Below are positions 25,033-31,816 of a stretch of 64,000 bases of DNA, piece after piece. The notes under the pieces were generated by a model, which searched no databases, was not told the DNA's origin, and saw only the letters and a list, made by a program, of their open reading frames with translations. The stretch covers positions 29,170 to 93,169 of the forward strand of contig JBAVIP010000020.1 of assembly GCA_049687015.1 (NCBI GenBank), given 5' to 3'. The position numbers and the translations under genes are program-made. Source of the stretch: Methylotenera_A sp049687015 (GTDB taxonomy: Bacteria > Pseudomonadota > Gammaproteobacteria > Burkholderiales > Methylophilaceae). Every line of letters begins with the position of its first letter. Within the stretch, counting starts at the first letter, position 1.

Positions 25033-25500
25033 CTAAAAAGCCTCTTTTGATGCTTCAGCCTTAACAATTTTTGCTTTGCCGCCATGCAATTTAACCAGAT
25101 GCAACAATGCCTTATTCATCCTTGGCACATAGTCAGTGTCTAGTTTTTTGTAAATTTCAAATAAAAATTTAGGCCGTTTTTCTTCTGGCTCATCTAACAA
25201 ATACGCGCAAGGCTTGTCACATGTCATGGTGTAAGAAAGATATTCATTGGTGTGTGTGTAAATAATATTTGTAATTTGGCTGATGGGGATGCCTTTTTCA
25301 ACAGGCTCTCCTCCTAGGCCACCTATGCCATTTACCATAGTAACCTTGCTAATAAGTACATCACCTTCAATGTTATGCTTTATCTCCTGCGGGTTTAGCT
25401 CGGTCTGTTTGATAATCCAAGCTTCTGTTTCTTCTTTGGTTTGCGCCATTGCATTGATCGAAAAAAACGAAAGCAAACATAGCGCTGTAAAAAATTTCAT
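25033..25500 (-). CDS. predicted periplasmic protein, unknown function
   Basis: The 155-residue protein has a classical signal peptide with cleavage after AMA (MKFFTALCLLSFFSINAMA). The mature domain contains an ETEAWIIKQTELNP helix at the start, a Gly-rich stretch (GIGGLGGEP) and a cysteine pair CDKPC that could form a disulfide. No enzyme motif is seen. It is encoded on the same strand as the lipoprotein genes, 55 bases downstream of one of them, and is probably cotranscribed. I cannot assign a function. Confidence 0.6.
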   Translation of the reverse strand: MKFFTALCLLSFFSINAMAQTKEETEAWIIKQTELNPQEIKHNIEGDVLISKVTMVNGIGGLGGEPVEKGIPISQITNIIYTHTNEYLSYTMTCDKPCAYLLDEPEEKRPKFLFEIYKKLDTDYVPRMNKALLHLVKLHGGKAKIVKAEASKEAF

Positions 25501-25555
25501 ATTAAGTTCTACCTATCTTCAAATTTGTTGGTTGATTACTAAGTTTGTTGGCTGA

Positions 25556-25966
25556 TTATTTAGCATTGAGCGCGGCTTTAAAATCTTCAATCACCGATGG
25601 CCCCCAATTATGTCGCTCAGGCTGCCCAAGCCCCATTGGTTTTTTACTCACCAGTTCAATTTTGTATTGCGGCGCATGCTCTGTAGTTGGCGTAATATAA
25701 AACGCGACGACTTTGCCTGTATAGTCTGCACCCACGCGCGATTTAATCGTGCCAGATGCCTTGTGGCTATACACAATCTTCATGTCGTTTGACATCGCTT
25801 TAGTGGCTGCCGCCCACACTTGGTCATAAGTTGGCCTGCCAGTTGTAGAGAAAGTCACGCCATCAGCAGAACCGGCTTGCAGTTCGTGTTCGTTAACGGT
25901 AAACACAGCACATGCGCTTAAAATGAAGCTAAACAACACAACCAATAATACTCTCATCGTTTTCAT
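25556..25966 (-). CDS. lipoprotein B2 of a duplicated module
   Basis: The 136-residue predicted lipoprotein (lipobox LSAC) is a paralogue of the protein encoded at 26907-27278. Shared segments are Y(D/E)Q(V/I)W-AAT-AMS-DM, SG(T/I)IKS(R/K)V, GKVV-F-I-PT and API-YKI-(L/N)IVSKKP, ending in EDFK-AL. The pattern of alternating strands resembles small envelope domains that bind other proteins, but no function is known. It follows lipoprotein A2 (26116-26523) with a REP-like palindrome in between. In the other copy of the module the A and B genes are separated by one base. Confidence 0.7.
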   Translation of the reverse strand: MKTMRVLLVVLFSFILSACAVFTVNEHELQAGSADGVTFSTTGRPTYDQVWAAATKAMSNDMKIVYSHKASGTIKSRVGADYTGKVVAFYITPTTEHAPQYKIELVSKKPMGLGQPERHNWGPSVIEDFKAALNAK

Positions 25967-25980
25967 TACTTTCTATTCAC

Positions 25981-26107
25981 TTATTGATTCGGCCCGATGA
26001 AGTATCAACTTCCGCTCGGCCTGAGCTTGCCGAAGGCGTTGCATCCATTCATATTTCGACAAGCTCAATGCGAACGGACTTCAAATATCATCGGGCCGAA
26101 TCAATAA
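25981..26107. repeat. REP/BIME-like 127-bp palindromic element
   Basis: The outer arms TTATTGATTCGGCCCGATGA (25981-26000) and their exact complement (26088-26107) form a perfect 20-bp inverted repeat. Inside lie two inverted degenerate copies of a CTGAGCTTGYCGAA / TTCGACAAGCTCA unit. The same unit occurs in mutL at 34295. The whole sequence can fold into one long hairpin between two lipoprotein genes, as expected of REP doublets mobilised by RAYT-type transposases. No such transposase is in the window. Confidence 0.8.
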
Positions 26108-26115
26108 TATACAAA

Positions 26116-26523
26116 TTACTTGTCATAACCCGTGGGTCTAGGTTTTGTGCCCTTACATTTAAAATAAATAGCCCGCCCAGCATTGCCAACACATTTAACA
26201 TCTACCCCCATAAATTTACCCGTTGTATCAGCCTGCAGTTCATCTATGATTCCATATTTATCTTCCCCGCCACAGGCTTCAGCAATACCTGCCAGCGCTT
26301 CGTTCTTGCGCTCTTGCACTAACTGCACCATGCCACTGGCGCAATATCTCACTTCACCCGTCGCTTTAGAAAATTTAGAAGACAGCCCCAAGGTATCTGC
26401 TTCGCCAGGCGCATAGATATAAGCTTTTTTTACAGAAGAATTGAATACTGGATTGGTGGTTCCACCAGCACAACCAGCTAAAGACAACACAAGTAAAATT
26501 AGTACCACCTTGATTAAATACAT
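26116..26523 (-). CDS. lipoprotein A2 of a duplicated module
   Basis: The 135-residue predicted lipoprotein (lipobox LAGC) is a paralogue of the product of 27280-27762. Both have lipobox-CAGG, an F-(T/A)PGE-like segment, TG-V-YC-(S/A)G, Q-R-NEAL/NAAL-A-ACGG-D-Y and a C-terminal IYF(K/R)C(K/N)G-(K/Q)P(R/K)P. The conserved cysteines suggest one or two disulfides outside the cytoplasm. GAGGTAA upstream of the ATG at 26523 is a good ribosome-binding site. Function is not recognised. Length differs from A1 because A1 has an insertion near residues 45-70. Confidence 0.7.
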   Translation of the reverse strand: MYLIKVVLILLVLSLAGCAGGTTNPVFNSSVKKAYIYAPGEADTLGLSSKFSKATGEVRYCASGMVQLVQERKNEALAGIAEACGGEDKYGIIDELQADTTGKFMGVDVKCVGNAGRAIYFKCKGTKPRPTGYDK

Positions 26524-26604
26524 TTAAAATTACCTCGCAAATGAAATTTTTAAAACACAAAGTCGCAGGAACACTCACTGGCCTCGCGTTTTGCTATAAG
26601 TTAT

Positions 26605-26860
26605 CTATTGTTTAATCATGAGAAAATAAATATAAATTGATGAGAGTGCGTTCACCAATGACATTTGATTTACTTTCCAACCGTTCTTTGCAAGCTCACG
26701 TAAAGTTGTTGATTCACCCTCTTTATGACCATCACACAAAAGTACAGTGTCATTGGGCGGGGCTCCTCGTTCACATACCATGTACTCAGTGCCAAATGCA
26801 AAGCATGAGGCCATCATTGTTGCTAACACTGTAGTCACTACTAATATTGATTTTACCCAT
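26605..26860 (-). pseudogene. small secreted protein gene with a probable start-proximal frameshift
   Basis: An ATG at 26860, well placed after AAGGA, enters a frame that stops quickly. The frame encoding a plausible exported protein (SILVVTTVLATMMASCFAFG, then CERGAPPNDTVLLCDGH and TLRELAKNGWKV) has no good start of its own, only GTG at 26838, which would give a poor signal peptide. Removing one A from the AAAA run at 26851-26854 joins the ATG to this frame as M-G-K-S-I-L-V-V. The gene may be a fresh pseudogene, a phase-variable gene, or a sequencing error. It sits between the two lipoprotein modules. Function is unknown. Confidence 0.5.
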
Positions 26861-26906
26861 TTTGTTTTTCCTTATGATGTGTAGGCGTACTTTAACGTGT
26901 CACGCA

Positions 26907-27278
26907 CTATTTCAGTGCGTGCTTAAAGTCTTCCCACACTGTTGGCTCACCATCACTGTCATAGTTTGGTTGGAATGGCTTTTTGCTAACGATGTTGATT
27001 TTGTAGCGAGGTGCATTTGCATCGGTGGGTTGAATAAAGAAACCCACTACTTTACCAGCCGTCCCATTGACTACTTTTGACTTAATGATGCCAGAAGGCT
27101 TGTAGCTCTCAACAATGTTCATATCGGTACTCATGGCTACCGTTGCGGCACGCCATATCTGTTCATAATTTTTGCCAGTAACAACATAGTGATCACCAAA
27201 ATCTCCGTTGCTTTGCAAGCTATCTGTGCTGACACAGGCTGTCAAAAACAAGCTGAATAGTAAAAAAATAATCTTCAT
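26907..27278 (-). CDS. lipoprotein B1 of a duplicated module
   Basis: The 123-residue predicted lipoprotein starts MKIIFLLFSLFLTAC and is a paralogue of the product of 25556-25966. The most similar stretch is YEQIWRAATVAMSTDMNIV followed by SGIIKSKV, GKVVGFFIQPTDANAPRYKI and IVSKKPF. The frame is open further upstream into the preceding gene, but ATG 27278 gives the signal peptide and lies one base after the A1 stop, which points to translational coupling with A1. The mature domain has no cysteines and no enzyme motif. A and B proteins may act as a pair. Confidence 0.72.
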   Translation of the reverse strand: MKIIFLLFSLFLTACVSTDSLQSNGDFGDHYVVTGKNYEQIWRAATVAMSTDMNIVESYKPSGIIKSKVVNGTAGKVVGFFIQPTDANAPRYKINIVSKKPFQPNYDSDGEPTVWEDFKHALK

Positions 27279-27279
27279 A

Positions 27280-27762
27280 TTATTTCTTACTAATTTCAGG
27301 CTTAGGTTGAACGCCGTTACACCTGAAATAAATTGACATCGGACGATTACAGTCACCACCTATTCGCACATTACCGACATGGCTCGCTTGAATATAGCCA
27401 GAACCTTCACGCCGAATTGTATATTGGTCTTTGCCGCCGCAAGCTCCATCAATAGCCGCAAGCGCTGCGTTCCTGCGTGACTGGGCCAGTGATGATAAAC
27501 CTGCGCCACAGTAATTCACCGCTCCCGTAGGCTTGGTGATCTTGCCCGCATTCTTATAGTATTCCCTGATCTCAGATGGTGTAACCATGGTTGGGATTGC
27601 ACCTTCAGCTGTCATATTGGCTTGCTCTTCTGGCGTGAAGATATGAACCTTGGCAGCATTGCTGAAAAGTGCACTGTCAATACCATTGGCACCGCCAGCA
27701 CAACCTGACAAAATCGCCATCAGCACTAGTCCAGAAAAAGCCGCATTTTTCTTATTCAGCAT
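27280..27762 (-). CDS. lipoprotein A1 of a duplicated module
   Basis: The 160-residue predicted lipoprotein has lipobox ILSGC after a hydrophobic N-terminus. It is a paralogue of the product of 26116-26523 and carries the longer spacer EEQANMTAEGAIPTMV. Conserved blocks are TGAVNYCGAGLSSLAQSRRN, ACGGKDQYTI and SIYFRCNGVQPKPE. GGGAA precedes ATG 27762; a GTG directly upstream is also in frame. It is the first gene after the LuxR-type regulator on the same strand, and the 110-base spacer holds several inverted repeats that could be its operator. Confidence 0.72.
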   Translation of the reverse strand: MLNKKNAAFSGLVLMAILSGCAGGANGIDSALFSNAAKVHIFTPEEQANMTAEGAIPTMVTPSEIREYYKNAGKITKPTGAVNYCGAGLSSLAQSRRNAALAAIDGACGGKDQYTIRREGSGYIQASHVGNVRIGGDCNRPMSIYFRCNGVQPKPEISKK

Positions 27763-27784
27763 CACTTGTAATTCCCGTTTCTCG

Positions 27785-27818
27785 TTAGTCTAAATTCAAT
27801 AGGGAGAATTTAGACTAA
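27785..27818. promoter_or_regulatory. perfect 13-bp inverted repeat between luxR and the lipoprotein genes
   Basis: TTAGTCTAAATTC and GAATTTAGACTAA flank the eight bases AATAGGGA. There is no T-run, so a standard terminator is unlikely. The position, 23-56 bases before the first lipoprotein start, suits an operator or a leader hairpin. Confidence 0.6.
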
Positions 27819-27833
27819 TCGACTATGCAAGGT

Positions 27834-27864
27834 CTACTGATAGATCTAGTAGGTAAGCCCTACT
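27834..27864. promoter_or_regulatory. overlapping CTACT/AGTAG inverted repeats, lux-box-like
   Basis: CTACT at 27834, AGTAG(G) at 27848 and (C)CTACT at 27859 form two overlapping palindromes, one of them AGTAGG-TAAGC-CCTACT. On the minus strand one can be read as CT-N12-AG, the core of lux/las-type boxes. It lies just after the luxR stop and upstream of the lipoprotein operon. Binding by the adjacent LuxR protein is inference. Confidence 0.45.
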
Positions 27865-27874
27865 TTCAAGCGAT

Positions 27875-28609
27875 TTAGAATGGTTTAGGTTGAATCAGTC
27901 GTTGGAGCGAGGCTTTGCCGATAGCATGCTGTCGGCTGACGACATCGAGTTTCTGCATGGCATTGTTAAGGTGAAAGTTCACCGTATTATCCGAGATTCC
28001 CAGCAGTTGCGCGATTTCGTTCGAGGTTTTTCCATCAGCGGCCCATGTCAAACACTCACGCTCTCTCATGGTTAAGTTTGAATCTACCTCTTGTGACAAA
28101 CAGCCTAGGCGACGTACAGCTTGGTGCAGATGAGTTGCTAGTAACTGAATGATAGGGAGTGCTGTTTCCGTTATGGCACGCGCTCGTTCAGGTGGCGCAT
28201 CTAAAGACAAGCTTAGTATCCCAAGCTCACCCTGCGGGCTGTGAACTGGCATGGTCACGCCGTCGCGTAATCCATATTCGGCAGCATCAAGCATCATAGA
28301 CTCTGCGGCGCTTCCTGGTTCCAGAATAAGGTCGCTCCAACGTACGGGAAGGATCTCACGTATGCACCATGCCATTACTGGATCCGATTCATAATATGCC
28401 GCCTCGAAATAGCGCTTTACCCAACCTTCCGGGTAACCATCTAGCATAATCACCTGTGCATTAGAAAAATTAGTTGGGACCCGAAGGGCATAGACAAAAC
28501 TGTCAAATCCAAGCTGCTTGCTTACCTCAAGAAAGTGCGCTTTCAGTTGCTCCATATTGAGTGCCGCAGCAAATCGCTGCTGTGCTTCCAAGACTTGTGC
28601 CAGCTCCAT
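27875..28609 (-). CDS. LuxR-family solo regulator with autoinducer-binding domain
   Basis: The 244-residue regulator has an N-terminal acyl-homoserine-lactone-type sensor domain (about 15-160) and a C-terminal GerE helix-turn-helix (about 178-240: LTMRERECLTWAADGKTSNE, LGISDNTVNFHLNNAMQKL). In the sensor the pocket residues expected for AHL binding can be matched: Trp and Tyr in GWVKRYFEAAYYESDP, the Asp of ESDP and Trp in PVRWSD. No luxI-type synthase is in the window, so it may be a solo or respond to outside signals. It is transcribed toward the lipoprotein module and probably controls it. Targets are unproven. Confidence 0.88.
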   Translation of the reverse strand: MELAQVLEAQQRFAAALNMEQLKAHFLEVSKQLGFDSFVYALRVPTNFSNAQVIMLDGYPEGWVKRYFEAAYYESDPVMAWCIREILPVRWSDLILEPGSAAESMMLDAAEYGLRDGVTMPVHSPQGELGILSLSLDAPPERARAITETALPIIQLLATHLHQAVRRLGCLSQEVDSNLTMRERECLTWAADGKTSNEIAQLLGISDNTVNFHLNNAMQKLDVVSRQHAIGKASLQRLIQPKPF

Positions 28610-28777
28610 GAACCTGCCCTTTTACGTTGCGCGAATGTTAATTTCAATTCTACATCCAAACAGGAAAAACACTCCAAAAAGAGCAACCCCTATTCCCAGA
28701 ATTGCGCCGATATCGGCATCATCTTGTCCTCTAACGGATATTAATACGCGTAAATTACATTAAATATTAATTTTAAC

Positions 28778-29710
28778 TTATTGTTTAATATATTTATTGT
28801 TCAATCTCACTGCGAGAGAACTCAGTGCAATCAACGCAACTCCTATCATCACCAGCGCTATCGGCCAGCCTACAGTATCAGCAAAATGTTTAGCCGTGTA
28901 ATAGCCGATATACACCAGCATGGATAGCGTGCCGACCAATAATAATGTCCTGCTGCGCGCATAAGTGCTTAAAAATATGAGCAATGCCGATAGCCCAAGA
29001 TAAACAAGCTCAAACGGCGTGTTTTCTACCGCCTCAAACACCGACCACATTAAAATAATCGCGCCGACAAAATACCAAAATGGCGCTATGGCCAGATGTC
29101 GAGACTGATTGAGCGCATAAGCGATACACATGAGCGAAATTCCAACTACCGTACCGATGAGTTTTTCGTTCATATCCCAAATATCAAACAGGTTGGCAAA
29201 GAAAATACAGCCGAACAAAATCGCGCTGAAGGCAAGCACGGTGCGGCGTTTCGCCCAAAACGTGGCGCCCTGCTGTATCAGCATATAAGCGGACATAAAC
29301 ATCAAGCCGTAACGCGCATCGCCACCCGAAGAATATTCCTGCAACATGACTAAAATCCCGGTCGGCTGCAACAGCGAGGCCATTAAAAACAAAGGCGTAG
29401 CCGCTTTTTCGTATCTTTTATCGGCGAGACAAACCAAACCCATGACAAACGCCACCAAACCCGTGCCTAGCGTCACAATCACTCGTGCGGCCGAGCCAAA
29501 ATCATCCCAATACATGGAGATGAACACGCCAATGCCAGCAAATACAAAAATGCCGCCTATGTAGCCGAACAGTTTTGACAATACACTTGAAGATGGCTTG
29601 GCTGCCAAAATTGGAGCGGTCTCCAGGGCATACTTTATATCATCTAGAGTGATGTTATTGTGCTTGGCGAGCGAGACAATATCTTGCAAAGCGTCTTCTT
29701 TAAGTGACAT
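28778..29710 (-). CDS. DUF2157-type multispanning membrane protein
   Basis: The 310-residue protein has a short soluble N-terminus (about 1-40, a predicted helical segment with LDDIKYALE) and then nine or ten hydrophobic helices. This layout matches DUF2157 membrane proteins, whose function is unknown. It lies ten bases downstream of another membrane protein gene and downstream of miaA on the same strand, so it is probably expressed with them. No catalytic motif is seen. Confidence 0.6.
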   Translation of the reverse strand: MSLKEDALQDIVSLAKHNNITLDDIKYALETAPILAAKPSSSVLSKLFGYIGGIFVFAGIGVFISMYWDDFGSAARVIVTLGTGLVAFVMGLVCLADKRYEKAATPLFLMASLLQPTGILVMLQEYSSGGDARYGLMFMSAYMLIQQGATFWAKRRTVLAFSAILFGCIFFANLFDIWDMNEKLIGTVVGISLMCIAYALNQSRHLAIAPFWYFVGAIILMWSVFEAVENTPFELVYLGLSALLIFLSTYARSRTLLLVGTLSMLVYIGYYTAKHFADTVGWPIALVMIGVALIALSSLAVRLNNKYIKQ

Positions 29711-29719
29711 GATGCCCCC

Positions 29720-30298
29720 TTATTTTTTGATGACCCAGCCGATAAACTGCAATTGGTTGTAGTAAGCATCACCCTTGTAATACGGCACTTTATAAGCCAC
29801 ACCGCCTTTTTTGATGCGATATCCGGTATTGCGATAACCACCACCGAACAAGCCACCTAGCAACCCGCCACCGCCATAATTCGGCCCGTCTAATACATAA
29901 CCATCTGGCGAAACATTGTTAGTATCAATCTCGAAGCTCTTCGTCTCTTCCAACGCCACTTCCACGCCATCAGTAAATTTACTATTATCTAACGTAATTT
30001 CACGTGTAGTCTCAGTTTTGCCATCATAAACAAACAGCCTTACTTGGTTGTAATTGGTGTTTTTATCTTCAATTTTCTTAGGCTTAACCATTAGCAGCTT
30101 ATTTTTAACATTAAAGTTCAGCGAAAATTCAGATGTTTTTTGATAATCATACTGCGTTGCGGTGAACAGCATCTCGTATTGTGGCGGTGTGCCGAGAGAT
30201 TTTGGAATCACCGTCGCTACAAAAAACAGCACAATCAGCAACAGCGGCAGCGTGAGGCCGATAACCAATACCAAATTTTCTTTTACCCAGTTTTTCAT
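29720..30298 (-). CDS. membrane-anchored protein of unknown function with Gly-rich loop
   Basis: The 192-residue protein has one N-terminal helix (about 9-32), placing the rest outside the cytoplasm. That part looks beta-rich (VRLFVYDGKTETTREITLD) and contains a flexible YGGGGLLGGLFGGGYRN stretch near the end. DUF2157 genes are often followed by a GDYXXLXY-type partner, but I cannot see that motif here, so I do not use the name. It lies four bases after miaA and ten before the DUF2157 gene, forming a three-gene unit. Confidence 0.55.
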   Translation of the reverse strand: MKNWVKENLVLVIGLTLPLLLIVLFFVATVIPKSLGTPPQYEMLFTATQYDYQKTSEFSLNFNVKNKLLMVKPKKIEDKNTNYNQVRLFVYDGKTETTREITLDNSKFTDGVEVALEETKSFEIDTNNVSPDGYVLDGPNYGGGGLLGGLFGGGYRNTGYRIKKGGVAYKVPYYKGDAYYNQLQFIGWVIKK

Positions 30299-30302
30299 GC
30301 CC

Positions 30303-31250
30303 TTATCCTTGAATAAATTGCTTGATCAACTTTAGCACAATCTCATGCATTTCGGGGTTCAAACAATCCACTTCTAGCGTGTCATCCATGCCGCGCAGCC
30401 AAGTAAGCTGGCGCTTTGCCAGTTGACGCGTGGCAAAAATGCCTCTGTCACAAAGTTCTTTTTCATCATATTGCCCTGAAATGTGCTCCAGTGCTTGCCT
30501 GTAACCCACACAGCGCATAGAGGTTGATTCCGGCGTCAGTGTCGGATATTTCACTTTTAACGCCCTTACTTCATCTAAAAAACCGTTAGCTAACATTTGC
30601 TCAAACCTAAGCGCGATGCGTTCATGCAGCACTTTACGATCGCTTGGCACCAGTGCGATTTTAAGCAACTTGTAAGGCAAAACTTCGCTAGTTTGTTTGG
30701 AGAATAAGCTAGACATGGTTTCACCTGTTATCTCATGCACTTCTAAAGCGCGCTGAATGCGCTGGGTATCGTTAGGCTTTAATCGCTCCGCTGTTTCAGG
30801 GTCAATGGCTGCAAGCTTGCTATGCATGGCCGGCCAGCCTGCCTGCGTGGCCTCAGTATCCAGTTTGGCGCGAATAGAGGGGCTAGCCTCTGGCAAACCA
30901 CTTAAACCACCCTGCAAGGCTTTAAAATACAGCATGGTGCCGCCGACCAGCAATGGCACCTTGCCGCGCGTGGTAATTTCCGCCATCAAGCGCAAGGCGT
31001 CATTTCTAAAATTCGCTGCGGAATACGCATTCGTGGGGTCGATGATGTCAATCAGATGGTGCGGCGCTTTTGCCAGCACTTCTGCGCCTGGCTTGGCCGT
31101 ACCGATGTTCATATCCTTAAAAACAAGTGCAGAATCGACGCTGATAATTTCAACTGGCAGCTTGGAATAAAGCTCCACCACCGCGCCTGTCTTGCCGCTG
31201 GCAGTAGGCCCCATGAGAAAAATTGCAGGCGGATAAGCTGTTTGCATCAT
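30303..31250 (-). CDS. miaA: tRNA dimethylallyltransferase MiaA
   Basis: The 315-residue enzyme transfers a dimethylallyl group to A37 of tRNAs reading UNN codons. The P-loop is GPTASGKT near the N-terminus. DSALVFKDMNIGTAKP contains the family Asp-Ser and a Phe where Tyr is usual. The DPTNAYSAANFRNDAL and GGTMLYFKAL motifs and RCVGYRQALEHISG near the end are family-typical. It normally neighbours mutL and hfq; here hfq is absent and K+ channel genes separate it from mutL. Length is normal. Confidence 0.95.
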   Translation of the reverse strand: MMQTAYPPAIFLMGPTASGKTGAVVELYSKLPVEIISVDSALVFKDMNIGTAKPGAEVLAKAPHHLIDIIDPTNAYSAANFRNDALRLMAEITTRGKVPLLVGGTMLYFKALQGGLSGLPEASPSIRAKLDTEATQAGWPAMHSKLAAIDPETAERLKPNDTQRIQRALEVHEITGETMSSLFSKQTSEVLPYKLLKIALVPSDRKVLHERIALRFEQMLANGFLDEVRALKVKYPTLTPESTSMRCVGYRQALEHISGQYDEKELCDRGIFATRQLAKRQLTWLRGMDDTLEVDCLNPEMHEIVLKLIKQFIQG

Positions 31251-31405
31251 CTATAAATTATTCAAAATTTGTTTTTTTCGGCAACAATCTGCATGTTCGA
31301 CCAGACAATGTTGTTCATTTGGTTCTTCTCATATTACCAACCTGCGGCACGGCGGTATAATATGGCCTAATAAATATACTACACATTTTACCGGAGAGGT
31401 TCTCA

Positions 31406-31780
31406 ATGAACTTGGAAAAAGTAATTTTTGGTTTTTTTATCGTACTGGCGATGACGTTGAATTTCGGTTTCTTTCTCGGTGATATTGACAACCCCAGCCA
31501 CCACCATGTCTATGAGCTCTATGCGGCCATCGTGGTGAGCCTGATTGCTACCGTGTTAAAGTTTGGTGACCGCACGCAGGTCGGCGCCGTGTTGCTGTCT
31601 ACCAGTCTGGCAGCAGACCTGCAACTCATTACTGCTGCCGTATTATGGGCTATCATGGGCGGCAGTATGGATGAAGCCTCGCTGATGGTGTATATCGTCT
31701 CGCTTTCCGGCGGCGCGTTGATGGCGAATTTTGTATCGGTCATCCTGCTCATCTCCGAGACCATCAGCCAGCGCAGATAA
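31406..31780 (+). CDS. small membrane protein (DUF6394-like) linked to K+ channel
   Basis: The 124-residue protein has four hydrophobic helices. The start MNLEKVIFGFFIVLAMTLNF and the central LSTSLAADLQLITAAVLWAI resemble a small family found next to TrkA-type K+ channels (I recall DUF6394, not certain). GGAGAGG precedes the ATG. The gap to the channel gene is 36 bases, so the two are probably one operon. A role as an auxiliary channel subunit is plausible but unproven. Confidence 0.6.
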   Translation: MNLEKVIFGFFIVLAMTLNFGFFLGDIDNPSHHHVYELYAAIVVSLIATVLKFGDRTQVGAVLLSTSLAADLQLITAAVLWAIMGGSMDEASLMVYIVSLSGGALMANFVSVILLISETISQRR

Positions 31781-31816
31781 TGCGCGCCTGCTTGAATATT
31801 CAAAGCACCCGGCGAC

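Noticed and set aside
26861..26906. Promoter for the small broken gene
   Set aside because: I see only the ribosome-binding AAGGA; no -35/-10 pair is convincing in the short spacer.
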